Positions 18,145 to 27,720 of a stretch of DNA of 33,789 nucleotides are shown piece after piece; the first letter of the stretch is position 1; each line of letters begins with the position of its first letter. A model generated the notes under the pieces. The model was not told the origin of the DNA and did no database searches. It worked only from the letters and a program-made list of their open reading frames with translations. The DNA comes from Vicinamibacterales bacterium. GTDB lineage: Bacteria; Acidobacteriota; Vicinamibacteria; Vicinamibacterales; CAVVIG01. The position numbers and the translations under genes were made by a program. The stretch spans positions 1 through 33,789 of the forward strand of contig JANWLS010000002.1 of the NCBI GenBank assembly GCA_025450765.1, given 5' to 3'.

Positions 18145-19320
18145 TTATAGCGGCACCGTCGACGGCCGCGCACCCAGAAACTGCGCGATTTCCTCACGCC
18201 GCGCGCGGGCGTCGGTCTCGCCGAGCGCCACGAGCCGCCGCAGATAGCCTGGCTGGAAGAGGATCAGGCTGAGCATGTCGGCCGAGCGCGTCTGGTGCGT
18301 CCCGAGCCCGCGAACCAGGAACCGGAACGCGCGTGGCAAGTCGATCTCGTACTCGCTGGCGAGCAGGCCGAGATCCAGCGAGGGGCGCAGAATCAGCAGC
18401 TCGACGTGCCGCATGCCATTGCGCCGCTCGCGCGGCAGCGCGTCGACGAGCTCGTTGATCCGCTCCAGCCGCAGCGCATCGCCATCGAGCAGGTCGAGAA
18501 AGATGGCGTTCAGCAGCACGCCCGCCACCTGCGCCGGCGGCGGATAGCCGTCGATCGCCGAGGCCTCGGCCTCTTCGGGGCTCCGCATGTACCGCGTCGA
18601 AATGGCGAGGATGCGATCCGCGCCAAGGTGCACGGCCGGCGAGAGCGGTGCCGTGAGCCGGATCCCGCCATCACCGTACCAGCTCCGATCGAGCCGCACG
18701 GCCGGGACGAACAGCGGCAACGCCGCGGAGGCCATCACGTGCTCTACCGACAGCGCGGCGGTGACGCTCCGGCGATGCGCACGCTCCCACGCCTGAATGT
18801 GACTGCCCTCCGACGCCTGCACCCAGGTGACCGATCGGCCCGTCGCATAGCTCGTCGTCGTGAGCGCGACGGCGTCGTGGACGCCCGACTCGAGATTCCG
18901 CGCGATACCCGGCAGGCGGCCGCCCTCGGCGTTGAGCACGCGGTGCAGCAGCTGCCGGAGCGGCTCGGTGTCGACCAGCCCCTGCACGCCCGTTTGCCGG
19001 CGTGAGCCGCCCGACACCAGTTGCGCGCCCCATCGACTCACCTGCCAGGCGAGGTGCCGTGCGTCGACGCGGAAGACGTCGGACATCTCGAGGTCCATCC
19101 AGAGGCGGCGGAGCCCCGCCACCCTGGCTGGGAACGGCTCCTCGTGCGCGGCCAGGAAGGCGGCGTTGACCGCGCCAGCCGACACCCCGGTGAGGATGGG
19201 CGGCACGATCTTGGGAAATTCCTTCGATAAATAGCTCAGAAAGCCGACCTGATAGGCGGCGCGCGCGCCGCCGCCGCTCAGAATCAGCGCGAGTCTCGAT
19301 CCAGTCGCCGCATCGTCCAT
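18145..19320 (-). CDS. patatin-like phospholipase family protein
   Basis: LALILSGGGARAAYQVGFLSYL (oxyanion GGGxR), GVSAGAVNAAF (GxSxG), WYGDGGI (DGG dyad). Confidence 0.92.
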   Translation of the reverse strand: MDDAATGSRLALILSGGGARAAYQVGFLSYLSKEFPKIVPPILTGVSAGAVNAAFLAAHEEPFPARVAGLRRLWMDLEMSDVFRVDARHLAWQVSRWGAQLVSGGSRRQTGVQGLVDTEPLRQLLHRVLNAEGGRLPGIARNLESGVHDAVALTTTSYATGRSVTWVQASEGSHIQAWERAHRRSVTAALSVEHVMASAALPLFVPAVRLDRSWYGDGGIRLTAPLSPAVHLGADRILAISTRYMRSPEEAEASAIDGYPPPAQVAGVLLNAIFLDLLDGDALRLERINELVDALPRERRNGMRHVELLILRPSLDLGLLASEYEIDLPRAFRFLVRGLGTHQTRSADMLSLILFQPGYLRRLVALGETDARARREEIAQFLGARPSTVPL

Positions 19321-19376
19321 ACGCCGGTCCGGATTCGTGCCAGAATGGGGATCCCACCGCGGACCCGGCGGCCCGC

Positions 19377-19961
19377 GTGTCGTACCGAATGATTCCTGCA
19401 CCCTTTCTGCTCGAAGCTTATCGTACCGGCATGTTCCCGATGGGCAACCGGGAGGGCGGCATCGATTGGTACTCGCCGCACCAGCGCGGCATCATCCCGA
19501 TCGACGGCTTTCACGTGCCGCGCCGGCTGTCCCGGCTGCTGCGTCAGCACTCGTTCGAGATCCGGATCAACACGGCGTTCCGCGAGGTGATCTTCGCGTG
19601 CGCCGCCCTCGAGGACAGCTGGATCTCGCGCGAGATCCGCGAGAGCTACGTCCACCTCTACCGGATCGGCTTCGCGCATTCCGTTGAAGCCTGGCAGGGC
19701 GCCATGCTCGCTGGGGGCCTGTACGGCGTCAGCCTGCACGGAGCCTTCTTCGGCGAGTCGATGTTCCATCGCGTGACGAACGCCTCGAAGGCCGCGCTGG
19801 TCGCGCTCGTCGAGCGGCTGCGCGACCGCGGCTACCTCCTGCTCGACACCCAGTGGACGACCCCTCACCTCGAGCGCTTCGGGGCCATCGACATTCCCCG
19901 GGCGCGCTATCTCCGCATGCTCGACGAGAGCATGCAGCGGGAGTGCACATTCTTCCCATGA
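19377..19961 (+). CDS. aat: leucyl/phenylalanyl-tRNA--protein transferase
   Basis: LLEAYRTGMFPMG...IDWYSPHQRGIIPIDGFHVPRRLSRLLRQ...SWISREIRESYVHLYRIGFAHSVEAWQ...GGLYGVSLHGAFFGESMFHRVTNASKAAL...LLDTQWTTPHLERFGA. Start could be ATG 19389. Confidence 0.95.
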   Translation: MSYRMIPAPFLLEAYRTGMFPMGNREGGIDWYSPHQRGIIPIDGFHVPRRLSRLLRQHSFEIRINTAFREVIFACAALEDSWISREIRESYVHLYRIGFAHSVEAWQGAMLAGGLYGVSLHGAFFGESMFHRVTNASKAALVALVERLRDRGYLLLDTQWTTPHLERFGAIDIPRARYLRMLDESMQRECTFFP

Positions 19962-21427
19962 CTCACGCCGACTCGACGCATCGTCAAATCCTGAAGCGGA
20001 TCGCCCGGCAGGCCATGATCGATTTCGGCTTCGAACCGGATTTCCCGGCAGACGCCGAGGCGGAGTTGTTGCGCCTCCAGGCCGTGCCGCTGCCGACGGG
20101 CGCCGCTGTCCGCGACCTGCGCGATCGGCTGTGGTGCTCGATCGACAACGACGACACGCGCGACGTGGATCAGCTCACCGTCAGCGCGCCCGCCGAGAAC
20201 GGCGGCGTCCGCCTGCTCGTCGCGATTGCCGACGTGGACAGCCTCGTGCCGGCCCACTCGGCGCTCGACGATCATGCGCGCCGGAACACGACGTCCATCT
20301 ACACGCCGGCCCAGATCTTCTGGATGCTTCCGGAACGACTCTCGGCCGACCTGACGTCGCTCGTTGCCGATGAAGATCGAGCGTCGGTCGTCGTCGACAT
20401 GCTCTTCGATGAGGACGGCACGCTTCAATCCGCTGATCTTGCGCCCGCGCTGGTCCGCAATCGCGCGAAGCTCGCCTACGACAGCGTCGCCGCCTGGCTC
20501 GATGGCCATGGCCCCCTCCCGCCGGCCGCGGCCGCGGTGCCGGGCATGGATGCGCAGCTGCGCACGCAGGACCGGCTGGCCCATGTGCTTCGCACCTGCC
20601 GTCACGAGCACGGTGCGCTCGATCTCCGCACGATCGAAGCGAAGACGGTGTTCGACGATGGGCGCCTGCAGGATCTCGAGGCGGACGTGAAGAATCGCGC
20701 GCGCGACCTGATCGAGGACTTCATGATTGCCGCCAACGGGGCGACCGCACGGTTCCTGCAGGCGCGCGGCCTGCCGTCGATCCGTCGCGTGGTTCGTACA
20801 CCCGCCCGCTGGTCGCGCATCGTCGAGCTCGCCGCCGGATTCGGCGAGACGCTGCCGGCCGACCCGGACGCGGTGGCGCTCCAGGCGTTCCTCACGAAGC
20901 GACGGCATGCCGACCCGGATACCTATCCCGACTTGTCGCAAACGGTCGTGAAGCTGCTCGGCCCGGGCGAATACGTGGCCGAGGCGCCGGGCGGCAGCGC
21001 CCCCGGTCACTTCAGCCTGGCGGTCCGCGACTACACGCACTCCACCGCGCCGAATCGCCGGTATCCGGATCTCATCACGCAGCGGCTGCTGAAGGCGGCA
21101 TTCGCGACCGCGGCGCCGCCGTATCGCTTCGATGATCTCCAGCAGCTGGCCCTGCACTGCACCGATCGCGAGGATGCTGCCAATCGTGTCGAGCGCCGCG
21201 TCCGCAAGTCGGCCGCCGCCCTGCTGCTCGAACGGCGCATCGGCGACCGGTTCGACGGCATCGTGACCGGCGCATCGGTCAAGGGCACGTGGGCGCGAGT
21301 GTTCGATCCGCCGGTGGAAGGACGCGTGGTGTCGGGGGAAGAGGGATTGGATGTGGGCGATCACATCCGCGTGCGTCTCGTGCGCACGGACGTGGATCGC
21401 GGCTTCATCGACTTCGCACGCGCGTGA
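19958..21427 (+). CDS. RNB-domain ribonuclease (RNase II-like)
   Basis: LRDRLWCSIDNDDTRDVDQLTVS...LLVAIADVDSLVP..., MLPERLSADLTSL, SLAVRDYTHSTAPNRRYPDLITQRLL, C-terminal S1-like barrel. ATGA overlap with aat. Confidence 0.9.
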   Translation: MTHADSTHRQILKRIARQAMIDFGFEPDFPADAEAELLRLQAVPLPTGAAVRDLRDRLWCSIDNDDTRDVDQLTVSAPAENGGVRLLVAIADVDSLVPAHSALDDHARRNTTSIYTPAQIFWMLPERLSADLTSLVADEDRASVVVDMLFDEDGTLQSADLAPALVRNRAKLAYDSVAAWLDGHGPLPPAAAAVPGMDAQLRTQDRLAHVLRTCRHEHGALDLRTIEAKTVFDDGRLQDLEADVKNRARDLIEDFMIAANGATARFLQARGLPSIRRVVRTPARWSRIVELAAGFGETLPADPDAVALQAFLTKRRHADPDTYPDLSQTVVKLLGPGEYVAEAPGGSAPGHFSLAVRDYTHSTAPNRRYPDLITQRLLKAAFATAAPPYRFDDLQQLALHCTDREDAANRVERRVRKSAAALLLERRIGDRFDGIVTGASVKGTWARVFDPPVEGRVVSGEEGLDVGDHIRVRLVRTDVDRGFIDFARA

Positions 21428-21432
21428 CCGCC

Positions 21433-21453
21433 GACCCCGGATTCCGGACCTGA
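21433..21453. repeat. short degenerate 7-bp tandem array in convergent gap
   Basis: GACCCCG GATTCCG GACCTGA. Confidence 0.35.
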
Positions 21454-21459
21454 CCGCTT

Positions 21460-22818
21460 CTACGGAAACTGTCCCAGCGCAACCAGCAGCGCGAGCTTGG
21501 CCTGCCGGAGCTGATCCTCGGCCTGTGCGACGGCCGTATCGGCCGCGAGTGATGCGTTCTGTGCGTCGACGACTTCGATGTTGGTCGACGCCCCCGCCTT
21601 GAACGAGATCTCCACGATCTGGACCACGCGCCGGGCCTGATCTGCCGCCGCTTGCGCGCTCTGGAGCGCCTGCTGCGCGCTCGCGATCGCCGCCTGGGCC
21701 GCCCGCACGTCCGATTGCGCCTGCCGCGTGAGGCCCTGCTGCTGAAGCTGCGCTTCGTTGACGAGCGCCAGGCGCTCCGCGCGTTCTGCCTTCCGGAAGC
21801 CGCTGTCGAAAATCGGGATGCTGCCCTGGAACGTCAGCCGCCAGCTCCGGGCGCTCTGAAAGAACGACGCCGGCTCGATGTCCTGCGGCTGGAACAGCGC
21901 GGAGACCGACGGCAGCCATTCCTTCCAGGTGTCGTTGTACACGCGGTTGGCGGCCGCCACTCGTGCCGTGGCGAGCCGCAGGTCGGGCCTCGTCGTCGGC
22001 ATCGCCGCCGTGGCCTGCGCCACCGACATCGGCGTGTCGAGCGTCGGGTCTCCGTTGGTGTCGACTGGATGCTCGGCCCCAATCAGGACGCCCAGTGCCT
22101 CCTGAGCCTCATAGATGGCATTCGCGGACTGCGTCACCAGCGTCTCATCGGTCGAGAGCACCTGCTGCGCCCGCAGTTCGTTCAGCAGGCTGCCGGCGCC
22201 GCCCATTCGCTGCGCGTGCGCCAGATCGAACTGGGCTTTCGCCGTGTCACGGGCGGTGACGTTGGCCTGATGCACGAGCCGTCGCGTGATCACCGCGAGA
22301 TACGCCTGCGCCGCGGTGTAGGCGATTTGCTGCGCCACCTCGGTCTCGCTGATCTGTGCGATCTGCGCCTGATCGGCGGCCTGCGTCCGGAGCGCCCACT
22401 GCACCGGCGCGAACAGCAGCGCGTTCAGGCTCACCGACAGCGTCGTCTGGTTGCGCGGCTGCGCCACCTGCCCGTTGAATTCGACGCCGGTATTCAGCGT
22501 CGCGTTGCTGATGGACGCCGATACGCTCGGCAGCGCCGACGCCTTCGCCTGGCCCAGAAACCCCTGCGCGCGCAAAATCTCCTGGCCGGCCTGCAGCACG
22601 GTCGGATTCTGCTTGATGGCGAGATCCACCGCCTCGCGGAAGGTCACGCGCTGTGTCACGGGGGGCAGCGATGGAGGCGCGGGCGCTGCGGCCGGTGGGT
22701 CCGGCTGCGCCGCGGCTGGCGCCGGTGTTTGGGCGGAGACGAGGGGCGCCCCCGTGAGCATCGCGACGATCAGCGCGCCCGCACTGCACGCGGCCAGGGC
22801 CGCCGGCCGCCTACGCAT
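21460..22818 (-). CDS. TolC family outer-membrane efflux protein
   Basis: Signal peptide; VTFREAVDLAIKQNPTVLQAGQEILRAQGFLGQAKASALPSVS...; coiled-coil repeats. Start MRRRPAAL at 22818 overlaps the permease stop. Confidence 0.9.
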   Translation of the reverse strand: MRRRPAALAACSAGALIVAMLTGAPLVSAQTPAPAAAQPDPPAAAPAPPSLPPVTQRVTFREAVDLAIKQNPTVLQAGQEILRAQGFLGQAKASALPSVSASISNATLNTGVEFNGQVAQPRNQTTLSVSLNALLFAPVQWALRTQAADQAQIAQISETEVAQQIAYTAAQAYLAVITRRLVHQANVTARDTAKAQFDLAHAQRMGGAGSLLNELRAQQVLSTDETLVTQSANAIYEAQEALGVLIGAEHPVDTNGDPTLDTPMSVAQATAAMPTTRPDLRLATARVAAANRVYNDTWKEWLPSVSALFQPQDIEPASFFQSARSWRLTFQGSIPIFDSGFRKAERAERLALVNEAQLQQQGLTRQAQSDVRAAQAAIASAQQALQSAQAAADQARRVVQIVEISFKAGASTNIEVVDAQNASLAADTAVAQAEDQLRQAKLALLVALGQFP

Positions 22819-25800
22819 GGGGACCTTCCGGTGCCGGCGTGAGGCCGTCGGTGCGATCGTGCCGCGCCGGGAGCACGGTGCGCACGGCAACGTACAGCAC
22901 CGGGATGATGATCAGGTTCAGCATCGTGGAGACCACCATCCCGCCGACGACCGCGGTGCCAACCGAGTGGCGCGACGCGCTGCCGGCGCCGGTCGCGAGC
23001 GCCAGCGGCAGCACGCCGAAGATGAACGCGAACGACGTCATCAGAATCGGCCGGAGCCGGATGTGCGCCGCTTCAATCGCGGCGTCGACGATGTTGCGGC
23101 CTTCGTGGTGCAGGTGCTCGGCAAACTGGACAACCAGGATGCCGTTCTTGGCGGCGAGGCCAATCAACATGACGAGGCCGATCTGCACGTAGACGTCGTC
23201 CACGAGTCCGCGCGCCCAGACCGCCGCCAGCGCGCCGAGAATCGCCAGCGGCACCGACAAGAGGATGATGAACGGCAGCACCACGCTTTCGTACTGCGCC
23301 GCGAGCACGAGATACACGAGCAGCAGGCCGAGCGCGAAGATGAAGATCGCCTGGCCTCCGGCCTTGATCTCTTCGAGGGACAGGCCGGTCCACTCGTAGG
23401 TCATGCCGGGCGGCAGGTTCTTGGCGAGCTGCTGCATGGCCTGGATCGCCTGGCCGGAGCTGTAGCCAGGCGCCGCACCGCCGTCGATTTCCGCCGAGCG
23501 GAACAGGTTGTAGTGATTGATAATCTGCGGCCCCGTCGTCTGCTCCACCGTGATCAGGTTGCTCAGGCGCTCCATCTGGCCGGACGGCGTCCTGATGTAG
23601 TAACGCCCGATGTCCTGCGGCCGATTGCGGAACGCCTGGTCCGCCTGCACGTAGACGCGGTACGCCCGATCGTTGAAGTCGAAGTCGTTCACGTAGACCG
23701 ATCCGAGCAGCGTCTGCAGCGTCTGCGCGACGTCGGTGAACTGCAGCCCGAGCGCCTTGAGCTTCGACCGATCGATCGTCACGAGCAGCTGGGGCGTGTT
23801 CGCCGTGAAGGCGGTGAACAGGCCGGCCAGCCCGGGCGTCCGGTTGCCGCGCATGGCGAGGCTCTGCGCCTGGTTGGCGAGGTCCTCGATGTTGCCGCCG
23901 GACTGATCGAGCAGCTCGAACTGGAAGCCGCCGAACTGGCCGATGCCCTGGATCGGCGGCGGCTCGAAGGGAATGACCATCGCGCCGGTGATCGCCCGGA
24001 AGCGCCCGTACAGCTGCCCGACAATCGCGGCCGCCGAGTCCTGCGCGGCCGTGCGTTCATCGAACGGCCGCAGGTGCGCGAACATCATCGCGCGATTCGA
24101 TCCGCTGCCCATGAAGCTGAAGCCGTTAACCGTGAACACCGAGTCGATGTCGTGGAAGCTGTCCAGGATCTTCTCGGCCTGCTTCGTGATGCCTTCCGTG
24201 TACTGCAGCGAGGCGCCTTCCGGCCCCTGCACGGTGACGAAGAAGTAGCCCTGGTCTTCGGATGGCACGAACCCCGTCGGCACCTTCTCGTACATCCAGC
24301 CGGTGGCCACGAGGCCGCCGACGAACACCACGATCACCAGCACTTTCTGGTTCATCAGGTGCCGCAGCATCCGGATGAACAGGCGCGTGCCGCCCTCGAT
24401 CCCCCGATCCACGTTCCGGAAGAAGAAGCCCTTCGGCCGCTCACCGCGCAGGATCAACGCGGAGAGCGACGGCGTGAGCGTGAGCGCGTTGAACGCCGAG
24501 ATGAACACCGAGACGGCGATCGTCAGCGCGAACTGCTGATACAGGAGCCCCGTCGTCCCCGGAAAGAACGCGACCGGCACGAACACGGCGCCGAGCACGA
24601 GCGCCGTCGCGATGACCGGGCCCATGACTTCCGCCATGGCTTCCGAGGCCGATTCGCGCGCGCTCCGATGGTACTCGTGAATATGCCGCTGCACGTTCTC
24701 CACGACCACGATCGCATCGTCGACGACGAGACCGGTGGCGAGCGTGATGCCGAACAGCGTGAGCGTGTTGATCGAGAAGCCGAAGAGCTTCACGAACGCG
24801 AAGGTGCCGACGAGCGAGACCGGGATCGTGATCGTCGGAATGATCGTGGCGCGCCAATCCTGCAGGAACAGGAACATCACCAGGATGACGAGCCCGATCG
24901 CTTCGAGCAGCGTGATGACGACTTCGCGAATCGACTCCGACACGACCGTCGTGTTGTCGAACGCGAGTGAGTACTTCAGTCCCGGCGGAAAGCGCGTCGA
25001 GAGCTGCTGCAGGACCTGGAGCGCGTTGTGATACACGTCCAGCGTGTTCGCCGTCGGCAGCTGCGTGACGCCGATGCCGACCGCTTCCTGGCCGTTGTAG
25101 CGCAGGCTCGAGCCGTAGGTCTCGGCGCCGAGCTCCGCGCGGCCCACGTCGCGGACCCGCACGAGGGAGCCGTCCGTCCCCTGTTTCAGGATGACGGCGT
25201 CGAACTGGCTGGGGTCGGTGAGCCGCCCGACAGCGCGGACGCTCATCTGATAGCTCTGACCCGCCGGAACGGGCGGGGCGCCGACCTGGCCCGCCGCGAC
25301 CTGCACGTTCTGGTCGCGCAGGGCGTTGACGACGTCGGTGGCGGTCAGGTTGTGCGCGGCGAGCCGGTCCGGATCGAGCCACAGCCGCATGGCGTAGCGG
25401 CGCTCGCCGAAAATCGTGACGTCCGCGACCCCGGGGACGCGCTTCACCGCGTCGCGCACGTAGACGTCGAGGTAATTGCTGACGAAGAGCGGTGAGTACT
25501 CGCTGTTGGCCGAATAGAAGGCCGCGCCGAAGACGAACCCGGCGGCCGCCTTGCTCACGGTGACGCCGATCTGCTTCACCTCGTTCGGCAGCAGCCCTTC
25601 GGCCTGGTTCACGCGGTTCTGCACGTCGACCGCGGCCAGGTCGACGTCACGCGAGATGTCGAAGGTGACCGTGATCGAGCTGGTGCCGTCGTTGCCGCTC
25701 GTCGACGTCATGTAGGCCATGCCCTGCACGCCGTTGATGGCTTCCTCGAGCGGCCGCGTGACGGTGGTTTCGACCGTCTGCGCGTTCGCGCCCGTGTAGA

Positions 25801-25945
25801 CGGCGTTCACGATGACCTGGGGGGGCGTGAGCTGCGGGAACTGCGCGATCGGCAGCGTCGGAATGGCGATCGCGCCGAGCAGCACGATCACGATGGCGCA
25901 GACGCTGGCCAGAATCGGGCGTTTGATGAAGACGTCGACGAACAT
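22811..25945 (-). CDS. RND efflux permease, HAE1 (AcrB/MexB) family
   Basis: MFVDVFIKRPILASVCAIVIVLLGAIAIPTLPIAQFPQLTPPQVIVNAVYTGA...GLVVDDAIVVVENVQRH...GFVPSEDQGYFFVTVQGPEGAS...LIGLAAKNGILVVQFAEH. Confidence 0.96.
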   Translation of the reverse strand: MFVDVFIKRPILASVCAIVIVLLGAIAIPTLPIAQFPQLTPPQVIVNAVYTGANAQTVETTVTRPLEEAINGVQGMAYMTSTSGNDGTSSITVTFDISRDVDLAAVDVQNRVNQAEGLLPNEVKQIGVTVSKAAAGFVFGAAFYSANSEYSPLFVSNYLDVYVRDAVKRVPGVADVTIFGERRYAMRLWLDPDRLAAHNLTATDVVNALRDQNVQVAAGQVGAPPVPAGQSYQMSVRAVGRLTDPSQFDAVILKQGTDGSLVRVRDVGRAELGAETYGSSLRYNGQEAVGIGVTQLPTANTLDVYHNALQVLQQLSTRFPPGLKYSLAFDNTTVVSESIREVVITLLEAIGLVILVMFLFLQDWRATIIPTITIPVSLVGTFAFVKLFGFSINTLTLFGITLATGLVVDDAIVVVENVQRHIHEYHRSARESASEAMAEVMGPVIATALVLGAVFVPVAFFPGTTGLLYQQFALTIAVSVFISAFNALTLTPSLSALILRGERPKGFFFRNVDRGIEGGTRLFIRMLRHLMNQKVLVIVVFVGGLVATGWMYEKVPTGFVPSEDQGYFFVTVQGPEGASLQYTEGITKQAEKILDSFHDIDSVFTVNGFSFMGSGSNRAMMFAHLRPFDERTAAQDSAAAIVGQLYGRFRAITGAMVIPFEPPPIQGIGQFGGFQFELLDQSGGNIEDLANQAQSLAMRGNRTPGLAGLFTAFTANTPQLLVTIDRSKLKALGLQFTDVAQTLQTLLGSVYVNDFDFNDRAYRVYVQADQAFRNRPQDIGRYYIRTPSGQMERLSNLITVEQTTGPQIINHYNLFRSAEIDGGAAPGYSSGQAIQAMQQLAKNLPPGMTYEWTGLSLEEIKAGGQAIFIFALGLLLVYLVLAAQYESVVLPFIILLSVPLAILGALAAVWARGLVDDVYVQIGLVMLIGLAAKNGILVVQFAEHLHHEGRNIVDAAIEAAHIRLRPILMTSFAFIFGVLPLALATGAGSASRHSVGTAVVGGMVVSTMLNLIIIPVLYVAVRTVLPARHDRTDGLTPAPEGPHA

Positions 25946-25991
25946 GTCCTGCTCTCGTGTGAAGCGGCGGTGACGGCAGCCGGGCGCGGCG

Positions 25992-27137
25992 CTAGGCCGG
26001 CCGGATGGAGGCGCCGTCGAAGAGCGTCTGGGTGCCGGAGACGACGACCCGGTCGCCGGCCTTCAGTCCGCCCAGCACACGATAGTTGTTGCCTACGATT
26101 TCTCCGACTTGAATCGCCCGCTGGTGGGCGATGAGCGTTCCGTGCTGCTCGTCGGCGACGAAGACGAACGGCTGGCCATTGATGCGGACCACCGACAGCA
26201 CCGGCACGGTGAGGCCGGTCGTCGTCCGCCAGATGATGCGCGCCTGCACGAACTGGGACGAGCGCAGGGTCCCCTCGCCCGCGAGTCGTCCCTTGACGAG
26301 AATCGACTGTGTGGCCGGGTCGACGCTCGGCGAGATGTAGGTGACCGTCGTGTTCGCCAGCGTGTCGCCCTGCGGGTTCAGGATCGCGATCGGCAGGCCC
26401 AGGTGGAGATCGGCGGCGCGCGCGAGCGGCACCTGCACGTAAATCTCCAGCTCCTGATTGCGATCGATCGTGGTCAACTCCGTGTCGGACGTCACGTGCG
26501 TGCCGACGCGGATCGGAATGTCGCCCACGGTCCCATCGGTCGGCGCGTTCACGGTGTAGTACTGAAGCGTCACCTGGCCCTGGTGGAGCTGCGCCTGCAG
26601 CGCGTCGAGCTGCGCCTTCGCCGTATCGAAGGTCGTCTGCGCCTGGTCGAGCTCCTGCTGGCTGATCGCGCCCGCCTTGAGCAGGGTCTGCGCGCGATCG
26701 AGCTGCTGCTTGGCGTAGCCGACCGCCGCCTGCTGCGCCTGCAGGCTGGCGCTCTGGCTGGACACCGTGGCGCGCTGCCGCCGCGGATCGATCTGGAACA
26801 GCGGCGCGCCCGCCTTCACCCGGTCGCCGGATCGGACGAAGATGCGGACGACCTGGCCGTCGACCTCCGGCTTGATGCTGGTCGACGACAGCGACTTCAG
26901 CGTGGCGACGAACACCGAGGCATCCTCGAGGGAGGTCGGCTCGATCGAGGCGAGCTTGACCGGCGAGGCCGGCGGCGGGCCCTGCTGGGCCGATGCCGCA
27001 TTCGAGCCGCCGCCACAGGCCGTCGTGAACAGCGCGACCGCCAGGAGTGCGGCCGGGAGGAACGCCGGAAATCGAGCACGGTCGGATCGGCCTTGATCGG
27101 AAAATGGGGTGCGCACAAGCAAGAACGACAAATGCAT
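25992..27137 (-). CDS. RND efflux periplasmic adaptor (MFP) subunit, lipoprotein
   Basis: Lipobox-like ALFTTACGGG; SSTSIKPEVDGQVVRIFVRSGDRVKAGAPLFQIDPRRQ...YYTVNAPTDGTVGDIPIRVGTHV. Confidence 0.93.
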   Translation of the reverse strand: MHLSFLLVRTPFSDQGRSDRARFPAFLPAALLAVALFTTACGGGSNAASAQQGPPPASPVKLASIEPTSLEDASVFVATLKSLSSTSIKPEVDGQVVRIFVRSGDRVKAGAPLFQIDPRRQRATVSSQSASLQAQQAAVGYAKQQLDRAQTLLKAGAISQQELDQAQTTFDTAKAQLDALQAQLHQGQVTLQYYTVNAPTDGTVGDIPIRVGTHVTSDTELTTIDRNQELEIYVQVPLARAADLHLGLPIAILNPQGDTLANTTVTYISPSVDPATQSILVKGRLAGEGTLRSSQFVQARIIWRTTTGLTVPVLSVVRINGQPFVFVADEQHGTLIAHQRAIQVGEIVGNNYRVLGGLKAGDRVVVSGTQTLFDGASIRPA

Positions 27138-27264
27138 CTCCAGATAAGACGCGCGCGGGCGGACTTCGTTCCAAGCCCAGCCTCCTAACTTGACCCAAGC
27201 GCCCCTCGGGCGTCAAGGGACACCGGCTATAATGCCGCACCGTTTCCTTGCTGAAGGAGAGCTC

Positions 27265-27663
27265 ATGACCGACTCGACCCGCCACCGCGCCATCACGTCG
27301 CCGGCGCTGCCCGCGCCCGCCGGACCGTATTCGCCGGGCGTTGCCCTCGACCGCCTGGTCTTCGTCTCCGGACAGGGGGCGAACGATCCGAAGACCGGTC
27401 AGCTGATCGGGCCGGACGTGGACGCGCAGACGGAGCAGTGCCTCAAAAATGTGCAGGCCATTCTCGAGGCCGCCGGATCCAGCCTGCAGCACGTGCTGCG
27501 GTGCGGGGTGTTTCTGGCGGACATGCGGGATTTTCCGAAGATGAACGCCGTGTATGCGCGCATGTTCAACGGGCATCGCCCGGCCCGCACGACCATCCAG
27601 GCCGGGGCGCTCCCCGGCGACGGCATGCGCGTCGAGATCGATGCCATCGCGTATATTCCGTGA
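27265..27663 (+). CDS. RidA family protein (enamine/imine deaminase)
   Basis: AGPYSPGVALDRLVFVSGQGANDPKTG...QTEQCLKNVQAILEAAGSSLQHVLRCGVFLADMRDFPKMNAVYARMF...ARTTIQAGALPGDGMRVEIDAIAYI. RBS AAGGAGA. Confidence 0.94.
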   Translation: MTDSTRHRAITSPALPAPAGPYSPGVALDRLVFVSGQGANDPKTGQLIGPDVDAQTEQCLKNVQAILEAAGSSLQHVLRCGVFLADMRDFPKMNAVYARMFNGHRPARTTIQAGALPGDGMRVEIDAIAYIP

Positions 27664-27720
27664 AGAGGAGGCGCGGCGGCGGGGGCAGAATGACTCGCGT
27701 CCGCCCGCGCGGAGAATGAG

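Noticed and set aside
19907-21919. 670-aa minus-strand ORF
   Set aside because: Antisense of the RNB nuclease; no family signature.
22451-24970. 839-aa plus-strand ORF antisense to the TolC/RND genes
   Set aside because: High-GC antisense artefact; composition R/H/D/E-rich, no motifs.
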